DNA of 64,000 nt from Hydrogenophaga sp. Its GTDB lineage: Bacteria > Pseudomonadota > Gammaproteobacteria > Burkholderiales > Burkholderiaceae_C. The translations under genes were made by a program, and so were the position numbers. The stretch lies in assembly GCF_025699295.1 (NCBI RefSeq), contig NZ_JAILWB010000007.1, positions 62,001 through 126,000 of the forward strand, read 5' to 3'. Shown here piece by piece: positions 8,714 to 17,095 of this stretch (position 1 is its first letter; every line of letters begins with the position of its first letter). Below the pieces are notes generated by a model, which saw only the letters and a list, made by a program, of their open reading frames with translations, was not told where the DNA came from and made no database searches.

Positions 8714-9031
8714 ATGAACGATCAGAATCGTCGCGTCTTCCTGCTGTCGCAGGTGGCCACGGGCAGTGCCTTGCTGCTGAGCGCCGGCGCTGCCCATGCC
8801 CAGCCGGTCATGGTGAGCGAGAAGGACCCCACGGCCGTCGCGCTGGGCTACACGGCGGACTCCGCCAGGGTGAATCCCAAGCGCTTTCCCAACCACACCA
8901 GCGCGCAGAAGTGCGGCAGTTGCCAGCTTTATGCCGGCCGGGCCGGGGATGGCTTCGGGGACTGCCGCATCTTCACCGGCAAGCAGGTCCCGGCCATCGG
9001 CTGGTGCAGCGCCTACGTGCTCAAGTCTTGA
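8714..9031 (+). CDS. High-potential iron-sulfur protein (HiPIP)
   Basis: 105 residues with a GAGG ribosome site. A Tat-like signal (NRRVFLLSQVATGSALLLSAGAAHAQ) is followed by a small mature domain holding four Cys in the HiPIP pattern. These are C-x2-C in KCGSCQLYAG, then DCRIFTGKQV and GWCSAYVLKS, which bind a [4Fe-4S]3+/2+ cluster. HiPIPs are soluble periplasmic electron carriers between the bc1 complex and terminal oxidases or reaction centres. The twin Arg suits export of a folded cluster protein. Confidence 0.93.
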   Translation: MNDQNRRVFLLSQVATGSALLLSAGAAHAQPVMVSEKDPTAVALGYTADSARVNPKRFPNHTSAQKCGSCQLYAGRAGDGFGDCRIFTGKQVPAIGWCSAYVLKS

Positions 9032-9058
9032 GAGGCGCGCGCGGCGGGGCCTGGCGTC

Positions 9059-9709
9059 TCAGTGCGCATGGCCGCTGTGGTCGCTCCCGCCGGTGCCGAG
9101 TTCGCCACGCGCCTGGCGCAGTACCTGCCAGCCGCCATGCAAGGCCAGCGTGGCCATGAGGCTGGCGACCAGCAGGTCGGGCCAGGCGCTGCCGGTGCCG
9201 AACACGCCGAGCGCGGCCAGCATCACCGCCACATTGCCGATGGCGTCGTTGCGCGAACACAGCCACACGCTGCGCATGTTGGCGTCGCCTTCGCGAAACG
9301 CATAGAGCATCCAGGCCACCGCCACGTTGGAGACCAGCGCGAGCACGCCGATGGCGCCCATGGTCGCGGCGTCGGGCACGTCGCCGCGCCACACCGACCA
9401 GGCCGCGCTGCCCAGGATGTACAGGCCGAAGCTCATCATGCTCAGCGCCTTGAGCACCGCCGCGCGGGCGCGCCAGGCCAGTGCCGAGGCCAGCACCGCG
9501 AGCGAAACCGCGTAGTTCAGCGCGTCGCCGGCGAAATCGATCGCATCGGCCAGCAGCGAGAGCGAGCCGGCCTGCCAGCCGGCCGCGATCTCGACCACAA
9601 ACATGGTGGCATTGACCCACAGCGCGATCCAGAGGATGCGGCGGTAGCGCTTGAGGTTGGCGATGCCGGTGGCATCGGGGGTGTCGTGGTTGCAGCAGTG
9701 GGCGGACAT
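9059..9709 (-). CDS. Cation diffusion facilitator (CDF) metal exporter, short form
   Basis: 216 residues with His/Cys at both ends (MSAHCCNHD and SDHSGHAH). The transmembrane core shows CDF features: SLSLLADAIDFAGDALNYAV with the paired Asp metal site in TM2 and SVWLCSRNDAIGNVAVMLA with the matching site in TM5. There is no C-terminal cytoplasmic metallochaperone-like domain. It probably exports Zn2+, Cd2+ or Pb2+ from the cytoplasm using the proton gradient. It diverges from a MerR regulator of the Cd/Pb type and is preceded by a MerR-type promoter, so induction by the same metal is expected. Confidence 0.87.
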   Translation of the reverse strand: MSAHCCNHDTPDATGIANLKRYRRILWIALWVNATMFVVEIAAGWQAGSLSLLADAIDFAGDALNYAVSLAVLASALAWRARAAVLKALSMMSFGLYILGSAAWSVWRGDVPDAATMGAIGVLALVSNVAVAWMLYAFREGDANMRSVWLCSRNDAIGNVAVMLAALGVFGTGSAWPDLLVASLMATLALHGGWQVLRQARGELGTGGSDHSGHAH

Positions 9710-9730
9710 GGCCTTCCTTTCGATGGCTCT

Positions 9731-9761
9731 ATTGAAAACCCTGAAGCCGCTACAGTGTCAA
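9731..9761 (-). promoter_or_regulatory. MerR-controlled promoter for the CDF gene
   Basis: On the minus strand TTGACA (9761-9756) and TTCAAT (9736-9731) are separated by 19 bases instead of the optimal 17. Between them lies an imperfect dyad, ACTGTAG-CGG-CTTCAGGGT. A stretched spacer carrying the operator is the hallmark of MerR, CadR, PbrR and ZntR promoters, where metal-bound regulator untwists the DNA to align the hexamers. It points at the CDF gene and lies between the two divergent starts. Confidence 0.8.
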
Positions 9762-9803
9762 GACACCACGGCCGCAGGGCCGCAACGCTTTCAAGGACAT
9801 GCC

Positions 9804-10235
9804 ATGCAGATCAAGGAACTGGCCCGCGCCACCGGCGTGGACGTGGAAACCATCCGCTTCTACGAGAAGGAAGGCCTGCTGCCCGCGCCCGCGCGGCGGG
9901 ACAACGGCTACCGCGACTACGCACAGCCCCACCTGGAGCGCCTGTCCTTCATCCGCCACTGCCGCGCGCTGGACATGCCGCTGTCGGACGTGAAGCGCCT
10001 GCTCGGCTTCGTGGACGACCCCGCGGCCCATTGCCTGAACGTGGACCAGCTGGTGGACGAGCAGCTCAGCCGCGTGCGCGCGCGCCTCAAGAGCATGCGC
10101 GCGCTGGAGAAACAATTGCTGCAACTCCGTTCGCGCTGCGACGGCCACCACCCCGATGGCGCTTCCTGCGGCATCCTCGACGAGCTGGTCTCGGCCGCGC
10201 ACGGCGAGGCCTGCGCCTGCCATCCGGTACGCTGA
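9804..10235 (+). CDS. MerR-family metal-responsive regulator, Cd(II)/Pb(II) type
   Basis: 143 residues from ATG 9804. The winged-helix start MQIKELARATGVDVETIRFYEKEGLLP is canonical MerR, followed by RDNGYRDYAQPHLERLSFI and a long dimerisation helix (QLVDEQLSRVRARLKSMRALE). The C-terminal metal loop has Cys in RSRCDGHHPDGASCGI and a Cys/His tail (GEACACHPVR), the CadR/PbrR arrangement. It should activate the divergent CDF promoter when metal binds. Start chosen by homology; upstream codons would overlap the promoter. Confidence 0.88.
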   Translation: MQIKELARATGVDVETIRFYEKEGLLPAPARRDNGYRDYAQPHLERLSFIRHCRALDMPLSDVKRLLGFVDDPAAHCLNVDQLVDEQLSRVRARLKSMRALEKQLLQLRSRCDGHHPDGASCGILDELVSAAHGEACACHPVR

Positions 10236-10345
10236 GCCGCGCGGATCCGTTGGGACCTGCCGCGGCGACCGGCAGACCTTCTCATGAGCACGAAAAGCCC
10301 CTCTAATCCGGACAGTCGAGAACTTCTTGCAGAGGGAGCGCGGCG

Positions 10346-11248
10346 ATGAACCTTCAACTTGCCCAGATCGATCTGGGGGATATCGGCAGCCTGCACACCT
10401 ATGACGTGTCCGGTGGGGAAGGTGTGCTGCAGCACGAGTTCGCACCCTTGCACGACAACGCAGACCGTGTGGCCATCTTCATAGCCGAAGGGCTCCACCT
10501 CAGCGAGGCGCTGACCCTGGAGCAGGGGGGCGAGCGGGTGGCGCTGAACGCCGACCGTTACCAGGCCCGCCGGCACGCGGCTGAAGACAGGGTTTTCTCC
10601 CTGGTGTCTGCGCCGTTGTCGGCATCGGGCATGGTGGCGCGTGTGGCGTTTCCGGGTGGCCAGCCGGTCGGACTGCATGTGCTGGTGGTCGACAAGTCGG
10701 CGCGCACCCTGCGCAGGCTGATCAAGGAGGTGAAAGGCCGAATCCTCGAACCGGTTTTCGCCAGGTTCAAGGACAAGTGCTGGCTGTGCATGCGGCTGGT
10801 GCGCGCGCTGTGCTCGGCACTCATCGGCGGCGTGGACATCGACGCCGACGACATTGCCGAGGCGCTGAGACGGATATTTCCCGAGGAATGGATACCGGAG
10901 CTTCCGGACACGGACCTGGGCCAGTTGCTCAAACGCATCCTTGATCTCCTGCGCCAGTATGACCCCCGCAACGTCATCGCGCGAAAGCTGTGCGAGGAGC
11001 TGGGCTACTGTCGGGCGCCGGCAGACCAGGGCGCAGGCGCCGCTGCCACCGATGTTCGACTGGCCCAGTTTCAGTACCTGATCTCTGTGGGGGTGGCGGA
11101 CCCTGATGTGGCGCTCTGGGTGGCGATGCTCTCCAATGACCCGGCGGGCATATCGCGGGCCTTGTCACAAGGCGCCAACGTGAACGTCACCGACTCCGCG
11201 GTGCTGCAGCGCCACCAGGACACCCTGCGGCGCATGCCCAAGTCTTGA
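10346..11248 (+). CDS. Uncharacterised protein with a Cys-framed helical segment
   Basis: 300 residues, ribosome site GAGGGAG. Not recognised. There is no signal peptide or obvious membrane segment. Residues 145-222 form a mostly helical block that begins C-x2-C (KCWLCMRLVRALC) and ends DPRNVIARKLCEELGYC (Cys216, Cys222). This Cys spacing at both ends recalls saposin-type domains, but the middle Cys pair of that fold is missing. Residues 262-288 (AMLSNDPAGISRALSQGANV) resemble the end of one ankyrin repeat. The gene stands alone between the MerR gene and the convergent CoA-transferase. No function is proposed. Confidence 0.6.
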   Translation: MNLQLAQIDLGDIGSLHTYDVSGGEGVLQHEFAPLHDNADRVAIFIAEGLHLSEALTLEQGGERVALNADRYQARRHAAEDRVFSLVSAPLSASGMVARVAFPGGQPVGLHVLVVDKSARTLRRLIKEVKGRILEPVFARFKDKCWLCMRLVRALCSALIGGVDIDADDIAEALRRIFPEEWIPELPDTDLGQLLKRILDLLRQYDPRNVIARKLCEELGYCRAPADQGAGAAATDVRLAQFQYLISVGVADPDVALWVAMLSNDPAGISRALSQGANVNVTDSAVLQRHQDTLRRMPKS

Positions 11249-11277
11249 AGACAGAGGCGCGGCGCCGGAGCCGGTGC

Positions 11278-11922
11278 TCAGACCGCGATCGGCAGCCCTG
11301 CGAGTTTTTCCAGTTCCGCATGCGCCAGGCCGTCCACGGCATCGATGAGCCGCAGGCCCTGCGGCGTGCATTCCAGCGTGGCCAGGTCGCTGTAGATGCG
11401 CTTGACGCAGCCGATGCCGGTGAGCGGGTAGGTGCACTGCGCCACCACCTTGCTCGCGCCCTGCTTGGTGAGCAGGTCCATCATCACCCAGGTCTGCTTG
11501 GCGCCGATGGCCAGGTCCATGGCCCCGCCCACGGCAGGGATGCTGCCGGGCTCGCCCGTGCTCCAGTTGGCCAGGTCGCCCGTGGCCGAGACCTGGAAGG
11601 CGCCGAGCACGCAGATGTCCAGGTGGCCGCCGCGCATCATGGCGAAGCTGTCGGCGTGGTGGAAGTACACGCCGCCGGGCAGCAGCGTCACCGGCTGCTT
11701 GCCGGCGTTGATGAGGTCGTAGTCTTCCTCGCCGGCCGCAGGTGCCGGGCCCATGCCCAGGATGCCGTTCTCGCTGTGCAGCACCACCTCGATGCCCGCG
11801 GGCAGGTGGTTGGCCACCAGCGTGGGCTGGCCGATGCCCAGGTTCACGTAGGCGCCGTCGTGGATGTCCTGCGCCACGCGGCGCGCGAGTTCGTCCTTGG
11901 TTCTTCGGGTGTAGCTGCTCAT
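11278..11922 (-). CDS. pcaJ: 3-oxoadipate/3-oxoacid CoA-transferase subunit B
   Basis: 214 residues from ATG 11922 (MSSYTRRTKDELARRVAQDI). The frame is open far upstream, but that part crosses subunit A. It contains the subunit B signature with the catalytic Glu that forms the glutamyl-CoA thioester (LHSENGILGMGPAP), then GQPTLVANHLPAG and GAMDLAIGAKQTWVMM. With subunit A it moves CoA from succinyl-CoA to a 3-oxo acid. Because a maleylacetate reductase and hydroxyquinol dioxygenases lie nearby, 3-oxoadipate is the likeliest substrate; acetoacetate (scoB) is the alternative. Confidence 0.88.
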   Translation of the reverse strand: MSSYTRRTKDELARRVAQDIHDGAYVNLGIGQPTLVANHLPAGIEVVLHSENGILGMGPAPAAGEEDYDLINAGKQPVTLLPGGVYFHHADSFAMMRGGHLDICVLGAFQVSATGDLANWSTGEPGSIPAVGGAMDLAIGAKQTWVMMDLLTKQGASKVVAQCTYPLTGIGCVKRIYSDLATLECTPQGLRLIDAVDGLAHAELEKLAGLPIAV

Positions 11923-11936
11923 GGTGTTGTCTGCTT

Positions 11937-12653
11937 TCAGGCGGTGGCCTTGAAGCCGCCGGCCTGCGTGGCCACGCGGGGAATCCGCACGATGGCGCTG
12001 ACGTGGATGCCGGGTGTGACCACGGCCTCGGGGTCGAAGCTGCCGAGTTCGGCGATGTCGTACACGCTGGCGATGGTGCGTTTCGCGGCGGTGGCCATCA
12101 CCGGGCCGAAGTTGCGCGCGGCCTTGCGGTAGGTGAGGTTGCCCCAGCGGTCGCCGCGCTCGGCCTTGATGAGGGCCACGTCGCCGAAGATCGGGTACTC
12201 CAGCACATACGGTTTGCCGTTGATCACGCGCGTTTCCTTCGGCGTGCCGTCGGCGTTCTTCGCCAGTTCGGTGCCGAAGCCCGTGGGCGTGAAGAAGGCG
12301 CCGATACCCGCGCCGGCGGCGCGCAGGCGCTCGGCCAGATTGCCCTGCGGTACCAGTTCGAGCTCGAGTTTTCCGCTGCGGTAAAGCGCGTCGAACACAT
12401 GGCTGTCGGCCTGGCGCGGAAAGCTGCAGATGACCTTGCGCACGCGCCCGGTCTGGAGCAGCGCGGCCAGGCCGGTGTCGCCGTTGCCGGCGTTGTTGTT
12501 GACCACGGTGAGGTTTCGCGCGCCCTGGTCGATCAGGCCGTCGATGAGTTCTCCGGGGATGCCGGCGGTGCCGAAGCCGCCGATGAGCACGGTGGCACCG
12601 TCTTCGATGCCGGCGAGCGCCTCGTTCACCGAGGCCGCGATCTTGTTGATCAA
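11937..12653 (-). CDS. pcaI: 3-oxoadipate/3-oxoacid CoA-transferase subunit A
   Basis: 238 residues from a TTG at 12653. The site AGGAG lies 8 bases upstream of that codon, and the family normally begins M-I-N-K-I, matching (M)INKIAASVNEALAG; an in-frame codon 7 residues earlier would place the ribosome site inside the gene. Subunit A motifs are present: TVLIGGFGTAGIPGELIDGL, VVNNNAGNGDTGLAALL and the CoA-binding KADRGDRWGNL-like segment (KAERGDRWGNLTYRKAARNF). The subunit B gene follows after 14 bases, forming one transcription unit opposite to the catabolic genes that start at 12857. Confidence 0.87.
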   Translation of the reverse strand: MINKIAASVNEALAGIEDGATVLIGGFGTAGIPGELIDGLIDQGARNLTVVNNNAGNGDTGLAALLQTGRVRKVICSFPRQADSHVFDALYRSGKLELELVPQGNLAERLRAAGAGIGAFFTPTGFGTELAKNADGTPKETRVINGKPYVLEYPIFGDVALIKAERGDRWGNLTYRKAARNFGPVMATAAKRTIASVYDIAELGSFDPEAVVTPGIHVSAIVRIPRVATQAGGFKATA

Positions 12654-12856
12654 GGCGAAGTCTCCTGCTTGCACAGTGGAAAGAGAGGGCGATTATGGGC
12701 CGCAGCCGGCCTGCATCACCCCTGCGCCAAGCGTATGCGCAGAGGCAATCTCCGACTTTTCGCGGACCGGAAAACTGATTTCCAGCCAGTCCGTTGCACC
12801 GCGCCGGCCGCGGCGGGACACTCGACGCCCAACCTACACAAGAGACGGAGACACGA

Positions 12857-13780
12857 GTGAGCAAGCGCATTGGATGGATCGGATTGGGTCGCATGGGCGA
12901 GGCCATGGTCAAGCGGCTGACGAAGGCGGGCCACGCGGTGGAGGTGTGGAACCGCACTGCAGCCAAGGCCGCGCCCCTGGCCGAATACGGAGCCGTGGTG
13001 GTCAACAGCAAGCAGGATCTGGCCGCCTGCGACACCGTGTTCACCATGGTCTCCACCACGAACGACCTGAAGGACGTGCTGTTCGGCGAGGGCGGCCTGG
13101 TCGCCAGCGCGCAGCGCCCGCGCGTGGTGATCGACAGCTCGTCGATCTCGCAGGAAGGCTCGGCCGAGATCCGCGCCCGGCTCGAAGCCCTGGGCGTCAT
13201 CTACCTGTGCGCGCCGGTTTCGGGCAACGCCAAGGTGGCCAAGGCCGGCAAGCTGCTGGTGGTGGCCTCGGGCCCGAAGGCGGTCTACGACGAGGCCGAG
13301 CCGCTGCTGGCCGCGATGTCGCGCAAGGCCATGTGGGTGGGAGAGGGCGAGCTCGCGCGCGTGTGGAAGATCGCGCACAACACCATGTTCGGCGTGATCA
13401 TCCAGAACCTGTGCGAGATCACGGTGCTGGCCGAGAAGGCGGGCATTCCCCGCAACGTGTTCCTGGAGAGCATCAACGACTCGGTGCTGGGCAGCATGTA
13501 CACGCGCTACAAGACGCCGGTGCTCACCAACCTCACCTTCGATCAGGTCACCTTCACGCCGAAGCTGCTGCTGAAAGACATGGACCTGGGCCTGGGCGCG
13601 GCCAAGGCCCACGGCGTGGCCATGCCGGCGGCGGCGGCCACGCGCGAGAGCATCGCGCGCGTGGTGGGCCGGGGCTACGAGGACATCGACTTCGCCGTGC
13701 TGCTCAAGGAGACGGCGGCCGACGCGGGTCTGGACATCCAGCCGCTGAACGTCGAGGTCAGCGACGGCCTGAGCAGCTGA
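12857..13780 (+). CDS. NAD(P)-dependent oxidoreductase, 3-hydroxyisobutyrate dehydrogenase family
   Basis: 307 residues from GTG 12857, with GGAG 6 bases upstream (the open frame before it has no site). The N-terminal Rossmann motif IGWIGLGRMGEAMVKRLTKAG is followed by the substrate-contact segment SSSISQEGSAEI and the catalytic Lys region RVWKIAHNTMFGVI. The family reduces or oxidises beta-hydroxyacids and semialdehydes. It begins a four-gene unit with an amidohydrolase, a second enzyme of this family and maleylacetate reductase. The substrate cannot be read from sequence. Confidence 0.82.
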   Translation: MSKRIGWIGLGRMGEAMVKRLTKAGHAVEVWNRTAAKAAPLAEYGAVVVNSKQDLAACDTVFTMVSTTNDLKDVLFGEGGLVASAQRPRVVIDSSSISQEGSAEIRARLEALGVIYLCAPVSGNAKVAKAGKLLVVASGPKAVYDEAEPLLAAMSRKAMWVGEGELARVWKIAHNTMFGVIIQNLCEITVLAEKAGIPRNVFLESINDSVLGSMYTRYKTPVLTNLTFDQVTFTPKLLLKDMDLGLGAAKAHGVAMPAAAATRESIARVVGRGYEDIDFAVLLKETAADAGLDIQPLNVEVSDGLSS

Positions 13781-13789
13781 GGGCGGGGC

Positions 13790-15130
13790 ATGGCACAGCG
13801 CACGCTCATTCGCGGTGCCACCATCGTCACCATGGACGCGCAGGGCGACCTGCCGCGTGGTGACCTGCTGGTGGCGGGCGACACCATCGAGGCCATCGCG
13901 CCGCAGCTGTCGGCGGATGGTGCGCAGGTGGTCGATGCCACCGGCTGCATCCTCATCCCGGGCCTGATCAACGCGCACATGCACACCTGGCAGACGGCGC
14001 TGCGCGGCGTGGCCGCGAACTGGACGCTGCTGCAGTACTTCAAGAACATGCACGCCGGCCTGGCCACGGTGTTCACACCGGACGACCTGCACATCGCCAC
14101 CCTGGTGGGTGCGCTCAACCAGATCAACTGCGGCACCACCACGCTGGCGGACTGGTGCCACAACAACCCCACGCCCGCCCACAACGACGCGGCCGTGGCC
14201 GCGCTGCTGCAATCCGGCATCCGCGCGGCCTTCTTCCACGGCACGCCCAAGCCCGACCCCAGGCCCGGCGAGACACCGTTCTGGGAACAGCCGCACCCGC
14301 GCGCCGAGGTCGAGCGCCTGCTCAAGGCCCATGCGGGCCAACCGCTGCTGAGCATCCACGCCGCCGTGCTCGGGCCGCACTACAGCACGCTTGAGGTGGC
14401 GATGCACGACTTCCGCATGGCGCAGGATCTGGGGTTGATCGCCTCCATGCACCAGGGTGGCGGCCCCGCGCGCACGCCCGACGGCTGGGAACGGCTGGAG
14501 GCCGCCGGCCTGCTCGGGCCGCACATCAACATCGTGCACGGCCACGCGCTCAGCGACGCGCAGCTGCAGCGCTTCTGCGAACTCGGCATGAGCTTTTCCG
14601 CGGCGGCCGAGAGCGAGATGTCGCAAGGCCATGGCCATCCGCTCACCGGGCGCCTGCGCGCGCTGGGCCGCGCGCCCTCGCTGGGCGTCGACCTGGAGAG
14701 CGTGATGAGCGGCGACATGCTCAGCCAGGCGCGCATCGCCCTGGGCATCCAGCGCAGCCTGGACAACGTGGCCCACCGCGAGGCGCACGGCAGCATCCCG
14801 CCCACGTCCACCATCACCACGCGCGAGGCGCTGGCCTGGGTCACGATCGAGGGCGCGCGCATGCTCAAGCAGCAGGAGCGCATCGGCAGCCTGGCACCGG
14901 GCAAGCAGGCCGACCTCGTGCTGGTCCGCGCCGACGAACTCAACATGCAGCCGGTGCACGACCCGGTCAGCGCCGTGGTGTTGCAGGCCTCGCTGGCCAA
15001 CATCGAGAGCGTGATGGTCGCTGGCCAGTGGCGCAAACGCGGGGGGCGCGTGCTCGATGCCGACATCCCTGCGCTGCTGGAGCGCCTGCGGCAGTCGGGC
15101 CGCAAGATCACGCAGGCCATGGGCCTTTGA
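13790..15130 (+). CDS. Amidohydrolase family protein (cytosine deaminase/ATZ-TRZ-like)
   Basis: 446 residues. It has the small beta-sandwich of metal-dependent hydrolases at both ends (IRGATIVTMDAQGDLP and GKQADLVLVRADEL) around a TIM barrel. Metal ligands appear as HMHTW (INAHMHTWQTALRG), a His in SIHAAVLGPH, SMHQGGGP, HGHALSD and an Asp in LGVDLESVMSGD. The layout fits the subgroup that removes amino or chloro groups from heterocycles and aromatics (AtzB, TrzA, guanine deaminase). It lies 9 bases after the first reductase. Within this cluster it may deaminate or hydrolyse an intermediate; the substrate is unknown. Confidence 0.82.
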   Translation: MAQRTLIRGATIVTMDAQGDLPRGDLLVAGDTIEAIAPQLSADGAQVVDATGCILIPGLINAHMHTWQTALRGVAANWTLLQYFKNMHAGLATVFTPDDLHIATLVGALNQINCGTTTLADWCHNNPTPAHNDAAVAALLQSGIRAAFFHGTPKPDPRPGETPFWEQPHPRAEVERLLKAHAGQPLLSIHAAVLGPHYSTLEVAMHDFRMAQDLGLIASMHQGGGPARTPDGWERLEAAGLLGPHINIVHGHALSDAQLQRFCELGMSFSAAAESEMSQGHGHPLTGRLRALGRAPSLGVDLESVMSGDMLSQARIALGIQRSLDNVAHREAHGSIPPTSTITTREALAWVTIEGARMLKQQERIGSLAPGKQADLVLVRADELNMQPVHDPVSAVVLQASLANIESVMVAGQWRKRGGRVLDADIPALLERLRQSGRKITQAMGL

Positions 15131-15150
15131 ACACGCAGGAACCAACCCGC

Positions 15151-16020
15151 ATGAGCGAAACCATCCATTTCATCGGCGTCGGCAAGATGGGCCTGCCCAT
15201 GGCCACGCACCTGCATGCCGCGGGACACACCGTGACCGTGAGCGACCCGGATGCGGCTCGCCTGCAACTGGCGGCCGCGCGGGGCCTCAAGCCCGCCAGC
15301 CCGGACGCGCTGGCGTCTGCCGGCGTGGTGATGTCGTCCCTGCCGCACGACGGCGCACTGCGCAGCGTCGGCGCCGCCGTGGCGGCCACGCTGCCGCGCG
15401 GCGCGGTGTACGTGGACACCAGCACCGTGTCGCAGGCCGCATCGGCCGAGGTGGCGCAGGCCTGCGAGGCGGCGGGCGTGCACTACCTGCGCGCCACCGT
15501 CTCGGGCAACAACCACATGGCCGAGGCGGCGCAACTCACGGTGATGGCCTCCGGCCCCATGGCCGTGCACGAGCGCCTGCTGCCACTGCTGCGCTGCTGG
15601 GGGCCGAACCACTTCTACCTGGGCAGCGGCGAGCAGGCGCGGCTGATGAAGCTGGTGGTGAACCTGCTGATCGCGCAGACCAGCGCCATGCTGGCCGAAG
15701 GCCTCACGCTCGGGCAGAAGGGCGGCCTGGCCTGGGAAGACATGTGGGCCGTGCTCGGCGCCAGCGCCGTGGCCTCGCCCATCCTCAAGGCCAAGGCGGT
15801 ACAACTCTCAAAACGCGACTTCTCGCCCACCTTCACCGTGACCCAGATGAACAAGGATCTCGACCTCATCCTCGGCGAAGCCGCCGCCTGTGAAGCCCCC
15901 GTGCCGCAGACCGCGATGACGCGCCAGCTCATGGCTGCCGCACAGGCCCAGGGCGACGCAGGAGACGACTACGCCGCCATCATCAAGGCCGTGGAACGCA
16001 GCGCGGGGCTGGTGCCATGA
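15151..16020 (+). CDS. NAD(P)-dependent oxidoreductase, 3-hydroxyisobutyrate dehydrogenase family (second copy)
   Basis: 289 residues from ATG 15151. Rossmann motif FIGVGKMGLPMATHLHAAGH; substrate motif DTSTVSQAASAEVA; the catalytic Lys lies in QARLMKLVVNLLIAQ; a C-terminal dimerisation domain contains FTVTQMNKDLDLIL. It is clearly different in sequence from the enzyme at 12857, so this is not a recent duplication. It overlaps the maleylacetate reductase start by ATGA. It probably works in the same pathway on a related 3-hydroxy or semialdehyde compound; substrate unknown. Confidence 0.82.
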   Translation: MSETIHFIGVGKMGLPMATHLHAAGHTVTVSDPDAARLQLAAARGLKPASPDALASAGVVMSSLPHDGALRSVGAAVAATLPRGAVYVDTSTVSQAASAEVAQACEAAGVHYLRATVSGNNHMAEAAQLTVMASGPMAVHERLLPLLRCWGPNHFYLGSGEQARLMKLVVNLLIAQTSAMLAEGLTLGQKGGLAWEDMWAVLGASAVASPILKAKAVQLSKRDFSPTFTVTQMNKDLDLILGEAAACEAPVPQTAMTRQLMAAAQAQGDAGDDYAAIIKAVERSAGLVP

Positions 16021-17075
16021 GATCGTTCGTCTACCAGGGCCTGCCCTCGCGCGTGGTGTTCGGCGCCGGTGCGCTGGCGCAGCTGCCACAGGCCATCGAG
16101 GCCATGGGCGCGCACCGCGCGCTGGTGCTGTGCACACCCGAGCAGCGCGCCTCGGCCGAACGCGTGGCGGCCTTGCTGGGCGATCGCGCCGCCGGCATCT
16201 TCGACCGCGCGGTGATGCACGTGCCGATCGAGACCGCGCGCGAAGCGCGCGAAGAAGCACGCCGCCTGGGAGCCGACTGCGCCGTGGCCATTGGCGGCGG
16301 CTCCACCACGGGCCTGGGCAAGGCCATCGCGCTCGACTCGGGCCTGCCCATCCTGGCCATCCCCACCACCTACGCCGGTTCGGAAATGACGCCCATCTAC
16401 GGCATCACCGAAGCCGGCCTGAAGAAAACCGGCAAGGACCTGCGCGTGCTGCCGCGCAGCGTGATCTACGACCCCGAACTCACCCTGACCTTGCCCGTGG
16501 GCCTGAGCGTGACCAGCGGCATCAACGCCATTGCCCACGCGGCCGAGGGGCTGTACTCGGTCGAGGGCAACCCGGTGGTGGACCTGATGGCCGAGGAGGG
16601 CATCGCCGCCATCGGTCGCGCACTGCCGCGCATCGTCGCCGACCCCCAGGATGTGGACGCACGGGGCGACGCGCTCTATGGCGCCTGGCTCTGCGGCATC
16701 GTGCTCGGCTCGGTCGGCATGGCCCTGCACCACAAGCTCTGCCACACCCTGGGCGGCAGCTTCAACCTGCCGCACGCCGAAACGCACACCATCGTGCTGC
16801 CGCACGCGCTGGCCTACAACGCGGCTGCCGCGCCGCAGGCCATGGAGCGCATTGCGCGCGCCCTGGGTGGTGCAAGCGCGGCGCAGGCGGTGTACGACCT
16901 GGCGAAGAACAACGGTGCGCCTGTGGCGTTGCGCGACATCGGCATGAAGGCCGAGGACCTCGACAAGGCGTGTGACATCGCCATGAGCAACCAGTACCCG
17001 AATCCGAGGCCGCTGGAGCGGGGGGCCATTCGGACGTTGTTGCAGGAGGCGTTTGAGGGAAAGAGGCCGGAGTAA
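16017..17075 (+). CDS. Maleylacetate reductase
   Basis: 352 residues, an iron-type alcohol dehydrogenase fold. The N-terminus (VYQGLPSRVVFGAGALAQLP) and nucleotide motif AVAIGGGSTTGLGKAIAL match maleylacetate reductases, as do IPTTYAGSEMTPIYGITE and HHKLCHTLGGSFNLPHAETH, which holds the conserved His residues. It reduces maleylacetate to 3-oxoadipate with NAD(P)H. Maleylacetate is what hydroxyquinol 1,2-dioxygenase produces (via its keto form). Both dioxygenases and the CoA-transferase for the product are in this region, so the function is well supported by context. Confidence 0.9.
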   Translation: MRSFVYQGLPSRVVFGAGALAQLPQAIEAMGAHRALVLCTPEQRASAERVAALLGDRAAGIFDRAVMHVPIETAREAREEARRLGADCAVAIGGGSTTGLGKAIALDSGLPILAIPTTYAGSEMTPIYGITEAGLKKTGKDLRVLPRSVIYDPELTLTLPVGLSVTSGINAIAHAAEGLYSVEGNPVVDLMAEEGIAAIGRALPRIVADPQDVDARGDALYGAWLCGIVLGSVGMALHHKLCHTLGGSFNLPHAETHTIVLPHALAYNAAAAPQAMERIARALGGASAAQAVYDLAKNNGAPVALRDIGMKAEDLDKACDIAMSNQYPNPRPLERGAIRTLLQEAFEGKRPE

Positions 17076-17095
17076 TGTTGCGTACTGCGGACTCC

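Noticed and set aside
11278..13200. A 640-codon frame extending CoA-transferase subunit B upstream
   Set aside because: The extension crosses subunit A in another frame; the family start and ATG at 11922 are clear.
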